Shown piece by piece: positions 17,100 through 27,992 of a DNA stretch of 64,000 nucleotides. This stretch comes from Paulinella micropora. Its lineage: Eukaryota; Cercozoa; Imbricatea; Euglyphida. Numbering within the stretch: position 1 is the stretch's first letter; each line of letters starts with the position of its first letter. The stretch lies in contig BJOX01000121.1 of the NCBI GenBank assembly GCA_009731375.1, positions 844,914-908,913 of the forward strand. The letters are read 5' to 3'. Below the pieces are notes generated by a model, which ran no database searches, was not told the DNA's origin, and was given only the letters and a program-made list of their open reading frames with translations. A program made the position numbers and the translations under genes.

Positions 17100-18035
17100 A
17101 TGGCCACCAACGTAGTACAAAGCCTTCAGGCCATCCAAGAGTTGGCCCCGCAATATACCGAGGCTAGGGTTTGCCTAGAACGACTGAAGCAGGTTGAGTC
17201 AGTCACGCTGGAAATCGACCCACAAACAAAAGATGCAATGCCTAATTTGTTGGATTTCCTGGTCTTTTATTGTCCGGCAATAAGGAAGCTCAAAGTCGTC
17301 GCAGCGCTGTATCAAAGGCCGGGCACGCAAATATTAGACTTTATGATTACGGGCAGGCTGCAGATCCTCGAGCTAGGACCTAACTTATGCATGACTCAAG
17401 TTACTAGCCGCATCGCTCAGCGACAAGAGGACAAAGAGGCACCCGCGCTGACAATCAAACTACACGACCAGAAAAACGACATTAGGTTTGCGCGCGCTGG
17501 CTACGCCGCCCGGGCGCCCAAGCCAAACCTAAGAATCGAGCTATACGAACGCGTTAGAGATGTGACTCTTGGCAAAATACAAGAGCCGCCCGACTCAGAA
17601 CCAGTAAATTTCGACAACCTTGAGGTACACAGGCCGGCAGGCGACTGTAATAGACAATGTCAAGCTCCGCAGCAGCTGGTCTTGCTTGATCCGAAGGCAC
17701 AGCACATTTCTGTTGACTTCAGCTGCTTGTCTCGTCATATACAGAGAGAGGCTTGCATGCTATCTGTATGGGCAGACTCCGGAATCTCGGTTCGGAACTC
17801 TTCGTTAGAAGGTCTGCATGTAGCTGGCGAAGCCCGCACGGCGGTCTTGGTTGATAAATGCGTCTTAGCACATAACTTTCTTGCGGGGCTGCTGGACTTG
17901 CCCGACAACGCCTTGGGTCGTAAGGTTCTGTTCCACAACTGCAAGTACCACCGGCCGGCCACCGCGATTGACTTGCAGTACCGAGTGATAGCGGCAGTAC
18001 CCAGTGCAGAATTTGTGCGGCATGCCCGTCGATGA
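17100..18035 (+). CDS. Hypothetical protein with LRR-like segments
   Basis: From ATG 17,100 this 311-aa ORF has segments such as VESVTLEID, PNLLDFLVFYCPAIRKLKVV and LQILELGPNL, with the spacing of irregular leucine-rich repeats like those in F-box partners. The C-terminal part (SISVRNSSLEGLHV..., LFHNCKYHRP) has the same feel. No F-box is visible, but the frame upstream (from 17,073) is open and the preceding gene may be its lost N-terminal half. It is intronless. A substrate-recognition role is speculation. Confidence 0.4.
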   Translation: MATNVVQSLQAIQELAPQYTEARVCLERLKQVESVTLEIDPQTKDAMPNLLDFLVFYCPAIRKLKVVAALYQRPGTQILDFMITGRLQILELGPNLCMTQVTSRIAQRQEDKEAPALTIKLHDQKNDIRFARAGYAARAPKPNLRIELYERVRDVTLGKIQEPPDSEPVNFDNLEVHRPAGDCNRQCQAPQQLVLLDPKAQHISVDFSCLSRHIQREACMLSVWADSGISVRNSSLEGLHVAGEARTAVLVDKCVLAHNFLAGLLDLPDNALGRKVLFHNCKYHRPATAIDLQYRVIAAVPSAEFVRHARR

Positions 18036-18769
18036 TGCGAGACATGACGCCTTGTCCCCCCTTCCTCGTTTGATGTGAGGGCAGTCCAGAGTAGAAATTA
18101 TTGATGTGCGCAAGTGCGTTCAAAAGACAGCAAGTCCTCCCTTTGGACACACTCGCGCTCATCCTCCCTGGCAGATTGTAGTACGTCGACGTCAAATGAA
18201 AGCGACCGCAGTTCGGAAAGAGCGTTAAGCGGCTGTGTAGTGCTGGTTGATTTTAAAAAAAAAATTCTTTTGACGGTGGCGAAATTCCAAGAATTTTGTT
18301 AATTGTATTTTAAAATTTTTTTCTTTTGGTGACTAGAAATTTAACTGCCGATTTCGGAAAAAAAAAAAGAGAACTTAGGTTTTATTGTCCCGGCTATGCC
18401 GCTGCGGTGGCCACAATTTACGCAATAAAAGTCGATAAAAAATTAAAGCTATAGACAATCATAACACACCAAACAGACTGGCATCTTTCTTGCTGCTTGC
18501 CAGTTTTCTTTCTTTGCAAGTCAGCGCAGTCGTCGTTTCTTGTGGGCTGTCGCTGGCGATTCTGGCTCTAGCAAACTGGACCAGTATTGGATTTGCAAGT
18601 TATATTTTTCAGCTGATTTCTTCAGCGTGGCTAGCGCGGGCAGCCGTTTGTTGAGATACTGGGTTTGCTAGTGCAACCACTCGGTGCTCAGCTTAGATTC
18701 CGCGGGCACTGACTTTCTGCTCCTGTGCACGTAGGCCGCGCAGATGTCATGCACAAATTCTTTTGTTGT
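18036..18769. other. Spacer without recognisable genes
   Basis: About 730 bp separates a rightward and a leftward ORF, so it holds two 3' ends. It contains A/T runs near 18,255 and 18,355. I see no RNA gene or repeat. Confidence 0.4.
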
Positions 18770-20250
18770 TCAAGACAGCGAGTTACCGCGCGCACGGTCT
18801 TCCTGTACCGCCAGGAGAGATTTGCAATACACTGTAGGACAAACTTCGGCCTTCTCCAGGAAGTCTGTGCCGTGCAAACAAAGAGCGCGCAGGAACGCTG
18901 CGATCCCACCGGGGTTCTTGCAAACCGCGTCTAAGACCCGATTGATGTGGAGCAAAAATTTGTTTTGGAAATTGACGTACAACCGCAAATCTCGCTGCGC
19001 GTTCGCAACCATGAGACCCAAAATTAGAAAATCCGTATCGATCGTATCTGCTATGTAATGCCAGCCACTAGAAGAAGTTTTGTCCCAGCGCTGGATCCAA
19101 CGGAAGACGCCGAGGTCGGCCTCGCCCTCGGCCACGGGCTCCTCGGGCCCCGCGCGCCAGGCCCAGTCGCCGCCGCCGTCGGGCGCCAGGCTGTGCACCC
19201 CAAAGCCCAGGTCCAGCACCAGGCGCGACCCCGGGCAGCCACAGCCCTTGAGCGCCGCCACCAGCGTGGGCGCGTTGTTTAGCAAGATGTGCTGCACGTG
19301 CCGCAGCAGCAGCGGTCGGTGCTCGCGGTTGCCAATCAAGTCCTCGACAAAAACATTGGGCACCGGCTGGCCGCCGCCGGCGTCCAGCAGTCCGTCACCC
19401 GCCGCGATCAACACAACCGGGGGCAGCTGGCACGACGAACGCGCGCGGCGTTTCTGCTGCGTCGCTTGCTTGAGCAAAAAATAAGGCTCTATGTCAATCA
19501 AGAGAAACCCGCGGAGTGTGTTTTCGGGCTTGCTGTCACAATGCCAAACGCGTTTCTTGGCAAGTAATGCAATCGAGTCTTTTATAAACCTTTTGTATTT
19601 CTCTACTTCTTGGTCACTCACCTTGTTGATGGAAGTAAGGTCTGTGCCTTCTTCTCCATCAGGTGGAGGAAAGTAATCCATTACGATCGACATGTACTGT
19701 TTCTGATTGGTTTGTACGACCGCATCGCAGGCGTGTACTGAGGGCGCCAGCCCTTTATTCGCAAAGTATTGTTGCAGTTGCATACAGTCCGCCGCATAGG
19801 GCTCAACCAGTTTCTTCTCAGCCGCGCCCTCGAATAATATGTTACCTACCCGTTTCAACAGCTTCTTCGATTGTTTTAGAAGTATTCTGTCGTCGGCGGG
19901 CTGCTCGTATCCGGAACCTCTGAGAAGTGCTTCAAAATCCTCAGACTTGAAGGAATAGTAAGGGATTGCTTGTGGAAAAGCTGTCTTAAATTCTTGTGCA
20001 GTTTGTTCTCCTTTTTCTAAGAGCCACGCCATCAAGTGATCTAGACCAACTGCTTTCTTTGCGTTCTCTGGGTACGTACAGGTAAAGGGCTGCCAACGCA
20101 AGATTTTCTTTCGAAGCTCGAAAAATCTAGCTTATCCCCGCAATTTTTACATGCGTCTCCCTGTAACCCAAGCAACGTCATTAAATTTTGTCTGCTCCTG
20201 GCCGTGTGGCTAAGCTGAGACTTGGATTCGATTTGCTTTGATGTACGCAT
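18770..20250 (-). CDS. Protein-kinase-like protein with a probable frameshift
   Basis: The long frame (20,101 to 18,770, 443 aa) has kinase-like landmarks: a hinge-like IVMDYFPP (139-146), a catalytic-loop-like HCDSKPEN (187-194, in place of HRDxKxxN) and LIDIEP (201-206) in place of DFG. Asp188 is kept, but Arg is replaced by Cys and DFG is altered, so activity is doubtful. It has no ATG. A second frame from ATG 20,250 (MRTSKQIESKSQLSHTARS..., with CKNCG) joins it near 20,100, suggesting one frameshift in an A-rich stretch. The region 19,050-19,450 is very GC-rich and its protein composition (Gly/Ala/Arg/Pro) looks like an insertion. Confidence 0.45.
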
Positions 20251-20335
20251 TCTTGATTTTAGGTATTACTTTAGATTTTACACATCGGCCAAATTAACAA
20301 ACATATTTTTGTTTTTCAATTTCAACCTATACTTT

Positions 20336-20376
20336 TTACTCAAAAGACGTTTTCCTCCTTCTCTCCCTTTCCCTTT

Positions 20377-20416
<40 letters not shown>

Positions 20417-21730
20417 AGCCAGATTTTCTTTTACCCAGAGCTTGATGATACGCATTGCCGGTTTTGGAGTGGCCTTTGCAAACTTTAGGACCTCAAGCTT
20501 GGGGAAGCGTTGGAGATGATAATTGAACAAACGTGCTGGGCTTCTGACGGCTATCGGGCTCCTGAAGGTAATTATGAGCTCTTCTAGCTCCGACAGCCCT
20601 AGCTCCGCCAGATGCCGCAGGTCTATGGTCTGCCCTTCCAGAAGATTATCCAGGGCCAAGGTCTGTAGCCGACGCAGTGGGGGAAGGTCTGTCAATGAGA
20701 TGACAGAACGCGGGCTCTCGATTCAGAGAGTTTCTAGCGCGGGCGCCCCTAGCAGGGCTTGACTGTCGGCCGTGCTATGGCCGCGGAGCGGCCACGGACA
20801 GTCACGGAGGTACAGCTCGCACAGGCTCTTGCTGTCCAAGTGGTTCAGAACACGGACATCTACCAGAGCGAAGCCTGTTAAATCTAGAACGTCCAGGCCG
20901 GCGCACCCAGCAAAATCTGTGTTTTCCAGAATGCTAGACCTGTTCTCGTCGACAAGCTCTAGCCTGCTGAGAACGCGAAAGCGCCCAAGCAGCCGCCGAA
21001 ACTGCAAAGGACTTAGCCCGCAATTTACAAGCTTTAGCTCCTCCATTTGCAGCGGCAGGCCCAGGAGCTGTTGGAATAGTCGATCAGACGAGGCTTGGCC
21101 TTCTGGATTTGTTACTTTAAAACCCACTGAACGCAACGTCGGGAGCTGCGGCAGTTGAAGTTGTTGTCTATCAAAACTTTGCAGCATACGGCACAAGATA
21201 TCTATCCCGGAAAGGCCTTGGGGCCAGTGCGTAAGCTTCAAAGAACAGTCGTACATGATAAGGTGGTCGGCGCGCAGGCTGCCAAGGAGGCTTAATGTCT
21301 GTAAGTCCTCTGGTAGCTTGGTCTCGAGGACACCATTGATTTCCAGCGCAAAGCCTCCAAGATCTACTTCTTCGAAGTGCATACCCTCGATCAACACAAG
21401 TTGCGCCAACTTGCGCAGGTCGACGTAGCGGAACCTTACTCCCGCCTTGCTCCAGACCTTTCTGTACCGCTCGAGGAGCTTTTGCGCGGGGTGATTCGCG
21501 CGGCCCCAGTATTTAAATTCTTGGGGAAAATCTAGTTCTTGCCACATCTCGCTCTCGCTTTCGAAATGTTGCTGAACACGCCGACAGGTGCTCGCCAACG
21601 TCAGGACGTCTGTCAGCTCTAGCAAGGCCATAACTTCGAACCAGACGTCGCATGGTAGCCCAAGAAGTGTGGCCGCGCGGTCGGCCCCCCGCTCTAACTT
21701 TTGCTTTTTGTCCTGGTGTTGAGCACTCAT
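20336..21730 (-). pseudogene. F-box/LRR protein with an in-frame TGA
   Basis: ATG 21,730 starts a protein with an F-box at residues 21-66 (LLGLPCDVWFEVMALLELTD, then VLTLASTCRRV) followed by many leucine-rich repeats. The frame hits TGA at 20,725-20,723 after LLGAPALETL, then continues without change of frame through ESPRSVISLTDLPPLRRLQT and further LRRs to 20,336. The final residues are Arg/Glu from a CT microsatellite. F-box/LRR proteins select substrates for SCF ubiquitin ligases. Either the C-terminal third is lost by a point mutation, or the TGA is a sequencing error or read through. It is intronless, like its neighbours. Confidence 0.65.
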
Positions 21731-21828
21731 TTCCAGACCATTACCCTTTTTTTTTAATTTTTTTTTCTTAAATCAATCTACGACCACAACCTATCATCCA
21801 CACCCTTCACCACCACCACACACACACA

Positions 21829-21866
<38 letters not shown>

Positions 21867-22054
21867 NNNNNNNNNNCCCCCCCCCCCCCTTCTCCCACCC
21901 CCTGCCATGCTTCTTTTGGAAAGAACGTACAAAAGAAAAAAATCAAGTGGGCCTTGTCTTGATAAGAGATTTCTGATAAACAATAACAACCGGTTGTTCT
22001 TACTTGAGTTTTAAAGGAAAACAAAACAAAAAAAACAAGCAGGCGCAGAATCCT
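21731..22054. other. Low-complexity spacer with a poly-C gap
   Basis: A CCACCACACACACACA tract and a poly-C run flank a ten-N gap at 21,867-21,876. No gene is seen. The sequence after 21,900 leads into the 5' end of the disrupted gene at 22,055. Confidence 0.5.
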
Positions 22055-22088
22055 ATGGAGAATTCTAGGAGGAAAGCCTGCACAGAAT

Positions 22089-22186
22089 AACTAAACATTC
22101 GCCCAACTAGGGGGTATCAGCTTTTCCGAATTTTTTTCAAGACTTTTAGGAACTTTCAGAAAACTTGTGCAAATGAATGGGAATTC
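22089..22186 (+). repeat. Left terminal inverted repeat of the 5.45-kb transposon
   Basis: Starts AACTAAACATTCGCCCAACT, then AGGGGGTATCAGC. It matches the reverse complement of 27,443-27,540 with a few mismatches. Confidence 0.85.
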
Positions 22187-22440
22187 TTCTTTCTTCTTCT
22201 TCTTCTTCTTCTTCTTCTTCTTCTTCTTCTTCTTCTTCTTCTTCTTCTTGTTTTTCTTCTTGTTCTTCTTCTTGTTCTTCTTCTTGTTCTTCTTCTTTCT
22301 TCTTCTTCTTCTTCTTCTTCTTCTTCTTCTTCTTCTTCTTCTTCTTCTTCTTCTTCTTCTTCTTCCTTCTTCTTCCTTCTTCTTCCTTCTTCTTCTTTCT
22401 TCTTCTTCTTCTTCTTCTTCTTCTTCTTCTTCTTCTCCTT
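22187..22440. repeat. (TTC)n microsatellite
   Basis: TTC/TTCTTG repeats lie just inside the left terminal repeat, directly before the SET-domain exon. Confidence 0.9.
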
Positions 22441-22458
22441 CTCCCGCTAGGCGAGGCA

Positions 22459-23865
22459 TGCTGAGGGCTGCCAAGGCGCCCATATATGTAGCACACCGTG
22501 GTGGTGGTTACGGAGTTTTTGCTGATAAATATCTTCCTCCTTCATTCCAGCTTGGGCTACTTGAACCGGGAGGACAGCCTTTACATGTTAAGGATCGTGC
22601 TGCATTTTCAGTTCATTTTACAATGAAAATTGGGAGTTCCCTGCAAACAGGCATGCACCCAATTACATTTCTCAACCAATCGAGCAGGAATGCTATGCAT
22701 CTGATCAACTCTTCAGCGCAAGGGTTCAACAAGCTGGACGAGGACATTTGCAGGCCAAACGTGAAGGTAAATTATGACGCAGTATAGGTTAGTAGTTACA
22801 TACATTCACGCCATATTATAACTTTGTCTTATATTCATTCATGAATGCATAATACACGCGTGCATGAATTGGATTATTGCATGAATATTGTTGCAGGTCA
22901 GCAAGGGGACTCCGACAGTGACGGTTAGCACGGCTATAGCTAAAGATCAAGAGATTTTACTTCATTACACGCCTAATCCGGATCGAGACATTGCTACGCT
23001 ACCATCCGATGCACACCCGGTCTGGTTGCAACATTTGGCTAAGGAAGGAGCTAAAATTCCAGTGTTTGTTTACGAGACGGACAACGGTCCTCTGTGCTTT
23101 ATAGTCCCTGAACAAGAACATCCGCTTCCCCTGAAGTCAATTTCGTTGCAGCATGAAGCAAAGATTGCGCTTCTAGGATCAGTTCGCAGTATTAGTTCTG
23201 ATGAAACGCGAGTGCTGTCAAAGTCATCATCTATTACAACCGAGGAGAAAATCAGGCTTTTTAACAGCGTGTCTTCGATTTCGGATAGTGGAAAGACTTT
23301 TCTGCGCAGGGAGATCTCCACCATCACAGTTGTCACAGAAACATCAAGCTCTAGTAATAAAAAGGTAATAAATAAATGAACTTGTTAATGACTATTAGTC
23401 TAAGAAATTTCTCATTTCTAGGTTGTTGGTCCTGACGTCGATGCTAACGTCGATCAGAGGGAGGAGCCACACAGTATTCCTCTCAAAACAGGAGATAGTA
23501 GTGGCTGCGACAACTCGAGACTATATGGTCCCACAGGCTCTTTGGTAACACTATATTTTTGTTTTGCTTGCTTGCATCGCGGAAGTTGCTATAATGTCAA
23601 TCCTGCTTGTTTAGAACATCGACGACGATGTGTCAGATACTGATTCGAATTGCGGTCCTGAATCTATCGATCCTAGATGGCTTCCTCCTCTGGTCGACGT
23701 GGATAATGCGGAAGGATCAAGTATCACATACAACATAGACGAGTTGATGGAATCTCATGAGCTGCTGTATAACATCATGAGATTGTCACCAGTTCCTGTA
23801 AGCCGACCACGCAAGAATCCTACAAACGTCCATACAGAACGAAAGGCCGCACCAAAGGGGTCGTA
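22459..23865 (+). CDS. SET-domain-like N-terminal part of the transposon protein (about four exons)
   Basis: Exons inferred from GT-AG sites are 22,459-22,766, 22,897-23,364, 23,422-23,544 and 23,615 onward. The first two encode a SET-like fold: GGGYGVFADKYLPP at the start, then the split core AMHLINSS...CRPNVK joined across the intron to VTVSTAIAKDQEILLHYT, which matches the NHxCxPN and (D/E)ELxxDY motifs of SET methyltransferases with the Cys and several catalytic positions changed. A Ser/Thr-rich stretch follows. The fourth exon is open to TAA 23,863, but a second frame (RPYRTKGRTKGVVKLQRPYA) takes over near 23,800. Whether it methylates anything is unknown. Confidence 0.55.
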
Positions 23866-23927
23866 AAGTTGCAGAGACCGTACGCGCTTCAGAAACTGTT
23901 GGGGATGACCTTCGCCGACCTGAATAG

Positions 23928-25490
23928 GAAGTAAAGTCTGTGTGCTGTCAAAAGTGGAAGTGTTACGCGTTCATTGACACACGTGATGTTCTACATGCGC
24001 GAGCGAAGAATGCTTTATCCTCCTTCGGTGAGCTTTACACTTGGACAGCTTCCCAGCTTGAAACTTTTCAAACGAAAAATGGATCGTTTCAATATATGTA
24101 CCAGACGGAGCCGGTCTGCAGAGCAGCTTGGCAGCGCATCAACTGCATCAGTAACGCAGTTTTGTCACGAGCACACAAGCTTCTGGCAAACAATATGAAG
24201 GTGTTTGCCAAAAAATCATCAGCGACTCCTGAGACGGAAGATTTGGTAGCAGTTTTGTTTTGTGAAAAACTCACAACGAGTTATCCGGATATCTGCAGCG
24301 ATGGTATATGGAGGATGCAACAAATGGCTCAGGACGCTGGAGTTCAGCAGTATGTCAAGGACAATTGGAAGGATATGTGTCTCCGGTTCAGTTGCTCTCA
24401 ACGAGTTAATCCAGATGCTCCTCCGACAGACGACACTATCAACAAAGTTTGGCGCGCGGATTTTTCTAACGTCAAGTTTGTCAGAGGTACTAATAACTAT
24501 TATAGTATATATGCATTAATATCTCAGACCTTACTATTTCTAATACTATTAATCAATTTACATGTTTATGTTCCAGATGGAGACTTTTCAAAATGTGAGA
24601 TCTGCACGGAGCTTACTGCTCAGCATGCTCAAGGCTTCAAGAGTGAAGCGGAAGCTCAGCGATGGCGCAGCCGTAACAATCATCATCATAAGATTCACAT
24701 GGCGTGCCGCGTTGCAAGCATGCAGCGCAAGAAGGGAGCGCCAGCAGACTTTGCTGCGACTGTCATATCCACAGACATGAAGCCGCCTGTGAAAATCCCA
24801 TCATGCCGTCGTGCCGCCAAAGACTTCAAAGGAAAAATGGTCTTTAGACTTTGCGTGGGTATTAATACCTGCTACACGACCGATACACACTTCATTCTCA
24901 CCTACCTCGAAGGTGCTGTAGAACACGGTGCGAACAGCAATATTACCATGCTTGCTGCACTTTTACATTGGGAGCTTTGGAATCCTCGCACTATGCCAGC
25001 TTGGAAATTATATCTTGAGTGGGACGGCGCTGGGATAACACCGCGTGGGCGATGCTGGGCTTTCTTGGTCTTAATGTCGTGGACAGGGGGATCCGTTTCC
25101 AAGTAGAGTCCCATCGTAAGCCTCCTGGGCATGGGCATGACGGTGATGATCAGGAATTCCGAGTCATGGACATTGGATGGAAGAGTACCTTCCTAACAAC
25201 CAACATAGCGCAAGCTTTATTGAAGCTCATTCTTGCATTCAAGAAGCAGCACAAGACGAGACACGTGCTGGTCGTTCTGGGATGTAATTACGACTGGATG
25301 ACGCACTTCAGTCCATGTATGAACAAAAGCTTCAAGCATTACAACAAGCCCTTAGCCTACCGAATCATCAAGAAGGACCCTGACGCTTTGCCAACTGTAG
25401 AAATCGCTACTTGGGGAGATGCACAGAATTTTCATGGTGTCCGTGATGATCCAAACGGAGAACCGATTGACTTGTTTGTCGGACGCCCCG
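23928..25490 (+). CDS. Transposase-like catalytic region (DDE-type), frameshifted
   Basis: Reads VCCQKWKCY (a zinc-binding-like start), a helical region, an intron at 24,487-24,576 with clean GT-AG borders, then GDFSKCEICTELTAQHAQ and an H-rich helix. The likely catalytic segments are VISTDMKPP (first Asp), LYLEWDG (second Asp, near 25,020), then after a one-base frameshift WDNTAWAMLGFLGLNVVDRG and PPGHGHDGDDQEF (third acidic site with His). The D...LDG-x-x-DN...GHxHxxxD order is characteristic of a group of large eukaryotic DNA transposases. The frameshift lies at 25,025-25,040. An intron starts at 25,491. Confidence 0.55.
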
Positions 25491-25578
25491 GTAATACTAC
25501 TTCATCAGAAATCCCCCTTCCCCCCCTTTCCCAAACCCACCCGATCACTAATCATCTTTCTTGTGCTATGTATGACAG

Positions 25579-26775
25579 CGACTGACATGCCTCGGAAGCT
25601 TCCTATCGGGTATTTCGTCAACCCTCGCATAAAGAAAGATATTCGCTCTTTAGCTACGAAGTACCTAGGGCAGGACGAGCGAGCGCATGTGGAAGAAATG
25701 TTAGCCAAAGGAAACTTGACGAGGGTGGAAGTTGATGGCGAATATTTCGAAGGTGACCTGCCCGGCCGCCCTGCTCACATGTCCTGTCTTGATGCAAAAG
25801 GAAAGGAATGGAGAGTCGAATTTCGACTCATTGATGAGCTGCCAGTGAACTGGATGCAGTTACCTCCTGAACGTAAGGAAAAAATAGACGCCCTTACTCA
25901 TTTAACACCTGATGAGCTCCTTTCTTTGCCTCGCACGTATTTTGTCAACGATAGACGTCCTCCTGCTCACCCACGATGGCGTGGAGCAAGGCAGCTTACT
26001 AGCGAAGAAAAGAAGGAGCAGGACTTGGCCTTTGCAAATGCGTCTGAGCCTTGGCGAAAAGTTTTCACTTTGCTAACATCGTCACATCATAAGGATCAAT
26101 TTGCATCGAGCCAGATGGTAGTCAGCGAGTTAAAGTCCTGGCTTCGAATGCATGGTGTTTCATCGCAAGACTCCAACCGCAAACAGTTAAAGAAGGCGCA
26201 ACTCATTGATCAAGCATGGAATCATTTCCAAGTCTGTGAATGTGGATTAGAGGAGGAAGTCGTGGGTGTTGCAGAACCAGCTTCGTCTGAGAACCCGTCC
26301 TCTGAGGATTCATCCTCCAGCTCATCATCTGATCATTCATCGTCCGACTCATCGTCTGAGCATCCATCTTCTGATTCAGAGGGGAAAAAAATGGTATTAT
26401 CAAATATGTTTCATCAAAATTCATTATATAACTTATATATTTACTGTAGATGAACATGATGGCTCAGACGGAAGTCCCATCATGCGAAGACGCCAAGCAT
26501 GCCGTCAGCGCGGACGCCGCCGCGCACGTCGGGCTGCGGGTGGACGTGGAGGCAAGCGTGCGCAAAATTCAGCGGATTCTAAGCAAGCTCGGCAATCTCA
26601 ACGCAGGGGCAGTGAGATGCAAGGAGCGAATCAGCCAGGCCCGAATCCGTGGACTTGCCCATGTTGTTCTTACAAAAACGAAGAAGGTGGCGACGTTTGT
26701 GAGTTATGCAATTGGCCGGTTGCTAGTGATGTTAGTTTTGATGAGGATGACCCATTGATTTCGCCTCGTCATTGA
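25579..26775 (+). CDS. C-terminal part of the transposon protein with RanBP2-type zinc finger
   Basis: After the acceptor at 25,577-25,578 the frame reads TDMPRKLPIGYFVNPRIKKD and continues as a charged helical domain, ending in a Ser/Asp/Glu-rich tail (SSEDSSSSSSSDHSSSDSSS). A short AT-rich intron (about 26,395-26,449) follows. The last exon is Arg/Gly-rich (QRGRRRARRAAGGRGGKR) and then has NPWTCPCCSYKNEEGGDVCE plus LCNW, a clear W-x-C-x2-C-x-N-x-C-x2-C RanBP2-type zinc finger. Joining the two exons needs a one-base change in an A7 run at 26,387-26,393. Such fingers bind RNA, ubiquitin or partner proteins. Confidence 0.55.
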
Positions 26776-27442
26776 AGCAACGGCAGCAATGTCTCGTCCA
26801 GACATCACGTATACGTAGTAATAGTATGTATACGAATGTACCCCCCCCCCTTTCCGCCCTAGTATTGCTTACTAGTAGTTCTATATTTTGCGTTTATAAT
26901 TACGTTTGCATGTATTTAAATAGATTTATTGATAGTTTTATTTGTGGTAGCCACACCTGACATCTTATCCTTCCCCCCCCCCCCTGTGTGTGTCACCCTA
27001 GCCTTTCCACCCCATCTGTAGCTAATTACACTATGTAAAGTAAATATTTCTGAATATTATTAATAGAAATACTTAGGAATCAAACAAAACAAATTAACGC
27101 AGCAGGTTGTGCATGGTGGATGTAACCTTCACATCACACAAACCCCCCCCCCCCCCCCAACGTGAATCCCCCTGCCACAGCGGGCGGCAGGAAATTTTTT
27201 AAGGTAAAAGCAGCTCATAATGTAGGAAAATACTAAAAACAAATAAAACAAAACAATGAAAGCAAGGTGTGCATGGTTGTCGCTTGTTTCCAGCATGGTC
27301 TCGTCGTCGCCGGCATGAAAAAGTAGAAAAATTATAGTGTCAGACCGGTTTCGGTCCACCTCCGGAGGTGAAGTCCAAGTGGCTGACTATTAATAAAAAA
27401 CATGTTTTAATATCATTTTATTATGTTTTGTAACTAAATACT
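26776..27442. other. 3' non-coding part of the 5.45-kb transposon
   Basis: AT-rich sequence with three poly-C runs (26,840, 26,973, 27,145). No ORF of note. It contains no recognisable RNA gene. Confidence 0.5.
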
Positions 27443-27540
27443 GAATCCCCATTCATTTGCACAAATTTTCTGAAAGTTCCTAAAAGTTTTGAAAAAATTT
27501 CGGAAAAGCTGATACCCCCTAGTTGGGCGAATGTTTAGTT
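27443..27540 (+). repeat. Right terminal inverted repeat of the 5.45-kb transposon
   Basis: Ends GGGCGAATGTTTAGTT and is the reverse complement of 22,089-22,186. GAAT follows as the second target-site copy. Confidence 0.85.
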
Positions 27541-27775
27541 GAATGTGCTGCACACATACAAGCTGATACTAAGGCACAGCCAACTCTGCAGGAAAAAGTG
27601 GAGTTTTTAAAAGACTCATTACAGGCGAAGCAGGTGACTTCGAACAAGGGATAAAAGACTTTGTAGCTGAGATCCAAGGCTTGATTTTAGAAGATGACAC
27701 CAAAGGTGCTGAGTGTTTGTGGTGGTTAGCGACGATCTTTGCCTCCACCAGACCTATATCTCACTTGCCCACCAT

Positions 27776-27992
27776 CACAGCGAGACGGGATCACGGAATA
27801 TCCCGTTTGTCAAACGGAATATCCCGTTTCAACGGGATCTTACCAAACGGGATATTTTTCGCCGCATATCCCGCTTTATTTTGTCAAAAATTGGCCAAAA
27901 ATCCCGTTTTAACGGGATCTTACCAAACGGGATATCCCGATCCCGTTTAAACGTGATATTGACGGGATATCCCGTGATCCCGTCTTGCTGTG
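27776..27992 (+). mobile_element. 217-bp MITE, copy 1 (CACAG ends, CAT target duplication)
   Basis: Begins CACAGCGAGACGGGATCACG and ends with its inverse (one mismatch, CTTGCTGTG). CAT flanks both sides (27,773-27,775, 27,993-27,995). The interior is a string of CCCGTTT/AAACGGG inverted repeats, so the whole element can fold on itself. Three-base target duplications and CAC-type ends fit CACTA-family non-autonomous elements. It interrupts the gene starting at 22,055; removal restores the frame LPTI-DAKYE. Confidence 0.8.

Larger units (their letters stand above)
22089..27540 (+). mobile_element. DNA transposon with 98-bp TIRs, GAAT target duplication, SET + transposase-like + RanBP2 zinc finger
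   Basis: Inverted repeats at 22,089-22,186 and 27,443-27,540 begin AACTAAACATTCGCCCAACT and match over about 98 bp. GAAT flanks both sides (22,085-22,088 and 27,541-27,544), and removing the element with one GAAT rejoins an open frame, which fixes the boundaries. Inside, one rightward multi-exon gene encodes a SET-like domain, a DDE-type catalytic region and a RanBP2-type zinc finger. Several frameshifts at homopolymers suggest that the copy is inactive or that base calling is imperfect. I do not recognise the superfamily. Confidence 0.8.

Noticed and set aside
19051-19450. Plus-strand frames in the GC-rich part of the kinase-like gene
   Set aside because: High GC opens several frames at once; only the minus-strand frame connects to motif-bearing sequence.
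27681-27950. ORF ending in repeated CCCGTTT-derived residues
   Set aside because: Its second half reads into the MITE; the first half belongs to the disrupted gene.
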